Shown here: in pieces, positions 62,201 through 64,000 of the stretch
How the letters are laid out: every line of letters starts with the position of its first letter
Numbering within the stretch: position 1 is the first letter of the stretch
Assembly: GCF_947623445.1 (NCBI RefSeq)
Contig: NC_135244.1
Span: 15,190,860-15,254,859, forward strand
Source of the DNA: Clavelina lepadiformis
Taxonomy: Eukaryota > Chordata > Ascidiacea > Aplousobranchia > Clavelinidae
DNA length: 64,000 nucleotides
Reading direction: 5' to 3'
Translations under genes and position numbers: made by a program
The notes under the pieces: generated by a model
Databases searched by the model: none
The model's input: only the letters and a program-made list of their open reading frames with translations
Told to the model about the DNA's origin: nothing

Positions 62201-64000
62201 CAAACACCAAACCAATCTAAAATCGTAAAAAGTGGACGACGTCTGCCCAATGCAAACTTTTACCTCGGTTGTTATTATTCAGTAGACCAGGAATTCCAGG
62301 CCAGGAGTGCGAGATAAACTTTTTGGGGGTGCGAAGGCAATTGTTGGGATCCTAAAGCATTTAACCGTTGTTAATCGAAGGCTACATTTCAGTTCATTGG
62401 GACACATTTACGCCTCAATTTGAGTTGAAAAGTTTGATCTTCTTTTTAAGGAAGCAATGCATCAAAGTTTTCTGGGGGTGTGAGACATAAAAAAGTGCAA
62501 AGGAAAACCAGCTTCAATAGGCAAATGTCATTATGGCAAAAACTTTGAATCCATAAATATCTCAAATTGACAAAAAACGCATATAACAAAACTTGAAGTG
62601 ACTATTTCAGCGGCAAATTACAACGTTGGATAATGGAGCGAGAAAGGACCGAGAAAGAAAGCAAAAATGGTTAATTTTTCTTCAGGACGGTTACGAGGTT
62701 GAACGTAAGATTACATTGTCTTGGTACGTAAATTGTGCAATTGCAAAATTTCGTCTCCAGATTTCAGCAGAATCAAGTGAACGCAAATACAGCATGTTGT
62801 CAGCGCAAATAGAACACGCTAAAAATCCCCATACACAGTACTTTGAACCTAACCAAAATTTGCTTGAAACGACAAGTCCGGAACCCTAATAAACCAGTTT
62901 CAGCAAATAGTACTTCACTTCGGGCTTCAGTTAAATGCCAATAAAGTGATTGAAAAGCCGATTATTCAACATAGCAAAGGTCTTTTCTTATTGATATGAC
63001 GATCTTTTAATATTGGCACGGAGCGAATTTCTAGGGCAGGTAAAATTACAATCGATTTTGCGGGTTACCGCTGAATAATAAACTGGAATCATAAAGAATT
63101 GCGTATTCAGTAAATTTAGGTTGGATCGAACGCAAATATTACTTCACATAAATCAAATATGCACTGTCTTGGTAACTTTATATGTATATATATATATCTA
63201 AAGGTACGTTTTATTATCGAATAATTGCAAACTTTTTGTTTTGTAAAAGAAACCGGTTATAGCTTACAAAGTTCATTTTCGACAACTTCTGAGTTTTCGT
63301 TTTTAGCCAGTAACGTTACAGCCTTGGCAAATATAACCTTAAGTAAATTGATTGTCCAATAAAAATTGAATATTTTTTAATACAGGTACTTTGCTTTTAA
63401 AAACACATTTTCCGGATTTGGTTACATGAAAACTACGAACTTGAATACATTCCAGTCAATGTGCATAGATATAGGCTAACCTTTATATTGTGAAAAAGCG
63501 TTTCTCGATTTCGTAGCCTTGCGATGCTTTAATAACAAAGTTGCAGCCGTAAATGAATGCGTCTTTACTGATTAGTGAAAGAATATCAACTGTTGTGTTT
63601 CTTTATGCTAATTTGAAGAATTGTGTTATTCTCAGCCCCATATTAAGCTATCCACGATTCCCGTTGGTTTTCAGTCGACTTTGGAACTTATGTAATTTCA
63701 ATTTTTGTCCAAGTGTTTTAACTTTTGGCAGAGGCTTTAGTAAATCCTCAGTCACTAGTCAGAACGTTGCTTATTCAAAATGAATTATAAGTGGATTAGA
63801 GCGAACTGAGGTTTTAGTGAGTGGGTGGCGATAAACGCAAAGAAGTGGTATTCATTCACTTCTACAAATACATGACCATCAACCATGTCTGATCAATGAA
63901 TTATTTATCTTTTATATTTTAGACGATTTCTGTTTGTGCCATCAAAACAATCACATGTAGGCAAAAGTATTTTACTCAAGTGCTTACTCTGGAGTATGGA
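59223..64000. other. Upstream of the galaxin-like gene to window end: no gene found
   Basis: About 4.8 kb of AT-rich sequence. Open frames of 75-87 codons at 61287-61529, 61966-62220 and 62626-62889 have no splice context or recognisable family. A tRNA-like stretch lies at 60563-60635. GGGGGTGCGAAG/GGGGGTGTGAGA words at 62320-62490 look transposon-derived. A short (AT)n run lies near 63185-63197. Confidence 0.4.

Noticed and set aside
1..64000. CRISPR arrays, operons, bacterial or phage features
   Set aside because: The sequence is clearly intron-rich animal nuclear DNA. No regularly spaced direct repeats of array type were seen.

Overview
The window reads as nuclear DNA of an invertebrate chordate, most likely a tunicate of the Ciona type. 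It is AT-rich, its genes are broken into many small exons with GT-AG introns of about 80 bp to 4 kb, it carries short hAT-like inverted-repeat elements, and the two large proteins can be followed exon by exon against their vertebrate counterparts. The species assignment is inference. I joined exons by hand from splice signals, reading frame and remembered family alignments. Every multi-exon model below closes in frame, but none has transcript support.

Layout. 78-820 (+): the last exons of an unrecognised, partly helical protein. 2996-4604 (+): a secreted lectin with a short collagen stalk and a fibrinogen-like domain (ficolin type). 6334-6800: a hAT-type MITE. 8591-9071 (+): a small orphan protein with a C-terminal membrane anchor. 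14143-28896 (+): a full-length RAD54L2/ARIP4 chromatin remodeller in 27 coding exons (1469 residues), with a hAT-type MITE in its first intron. 30770-50281 (-): a complete class VII unconventional myosin in 50 coding exons (2119 residues), tail-to-tail with RAD54L2 and carrying a third hAT-type MITE. 54829-59222 (-): a secreted galaxin-like protein of 694 residues built on 39 double-cysteine motifs in 14 exons. From 59223 to the end I find no convincing gene.

The genes do not form a pathway. RAD54L2 acts in the nucleus, myosin VII on actin in protrusions and adhesions, and the lectin and galaxin-like proteins outside the cell.

The most notable observations are a minor-spliceosome (U12, AT-AC) intron in the myosin VII tail, a GC-AG intron in its motor domain, the tail-anchored orphan protein, the large deuterostome galaxin-like gene, LXXLL motifs in RAD54L2 including one at its extreme C-terminus, and splice acceptors just upstream of two start codons that fit spliced-leader trans-splicing. 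I found no clearly new multi-gene system.
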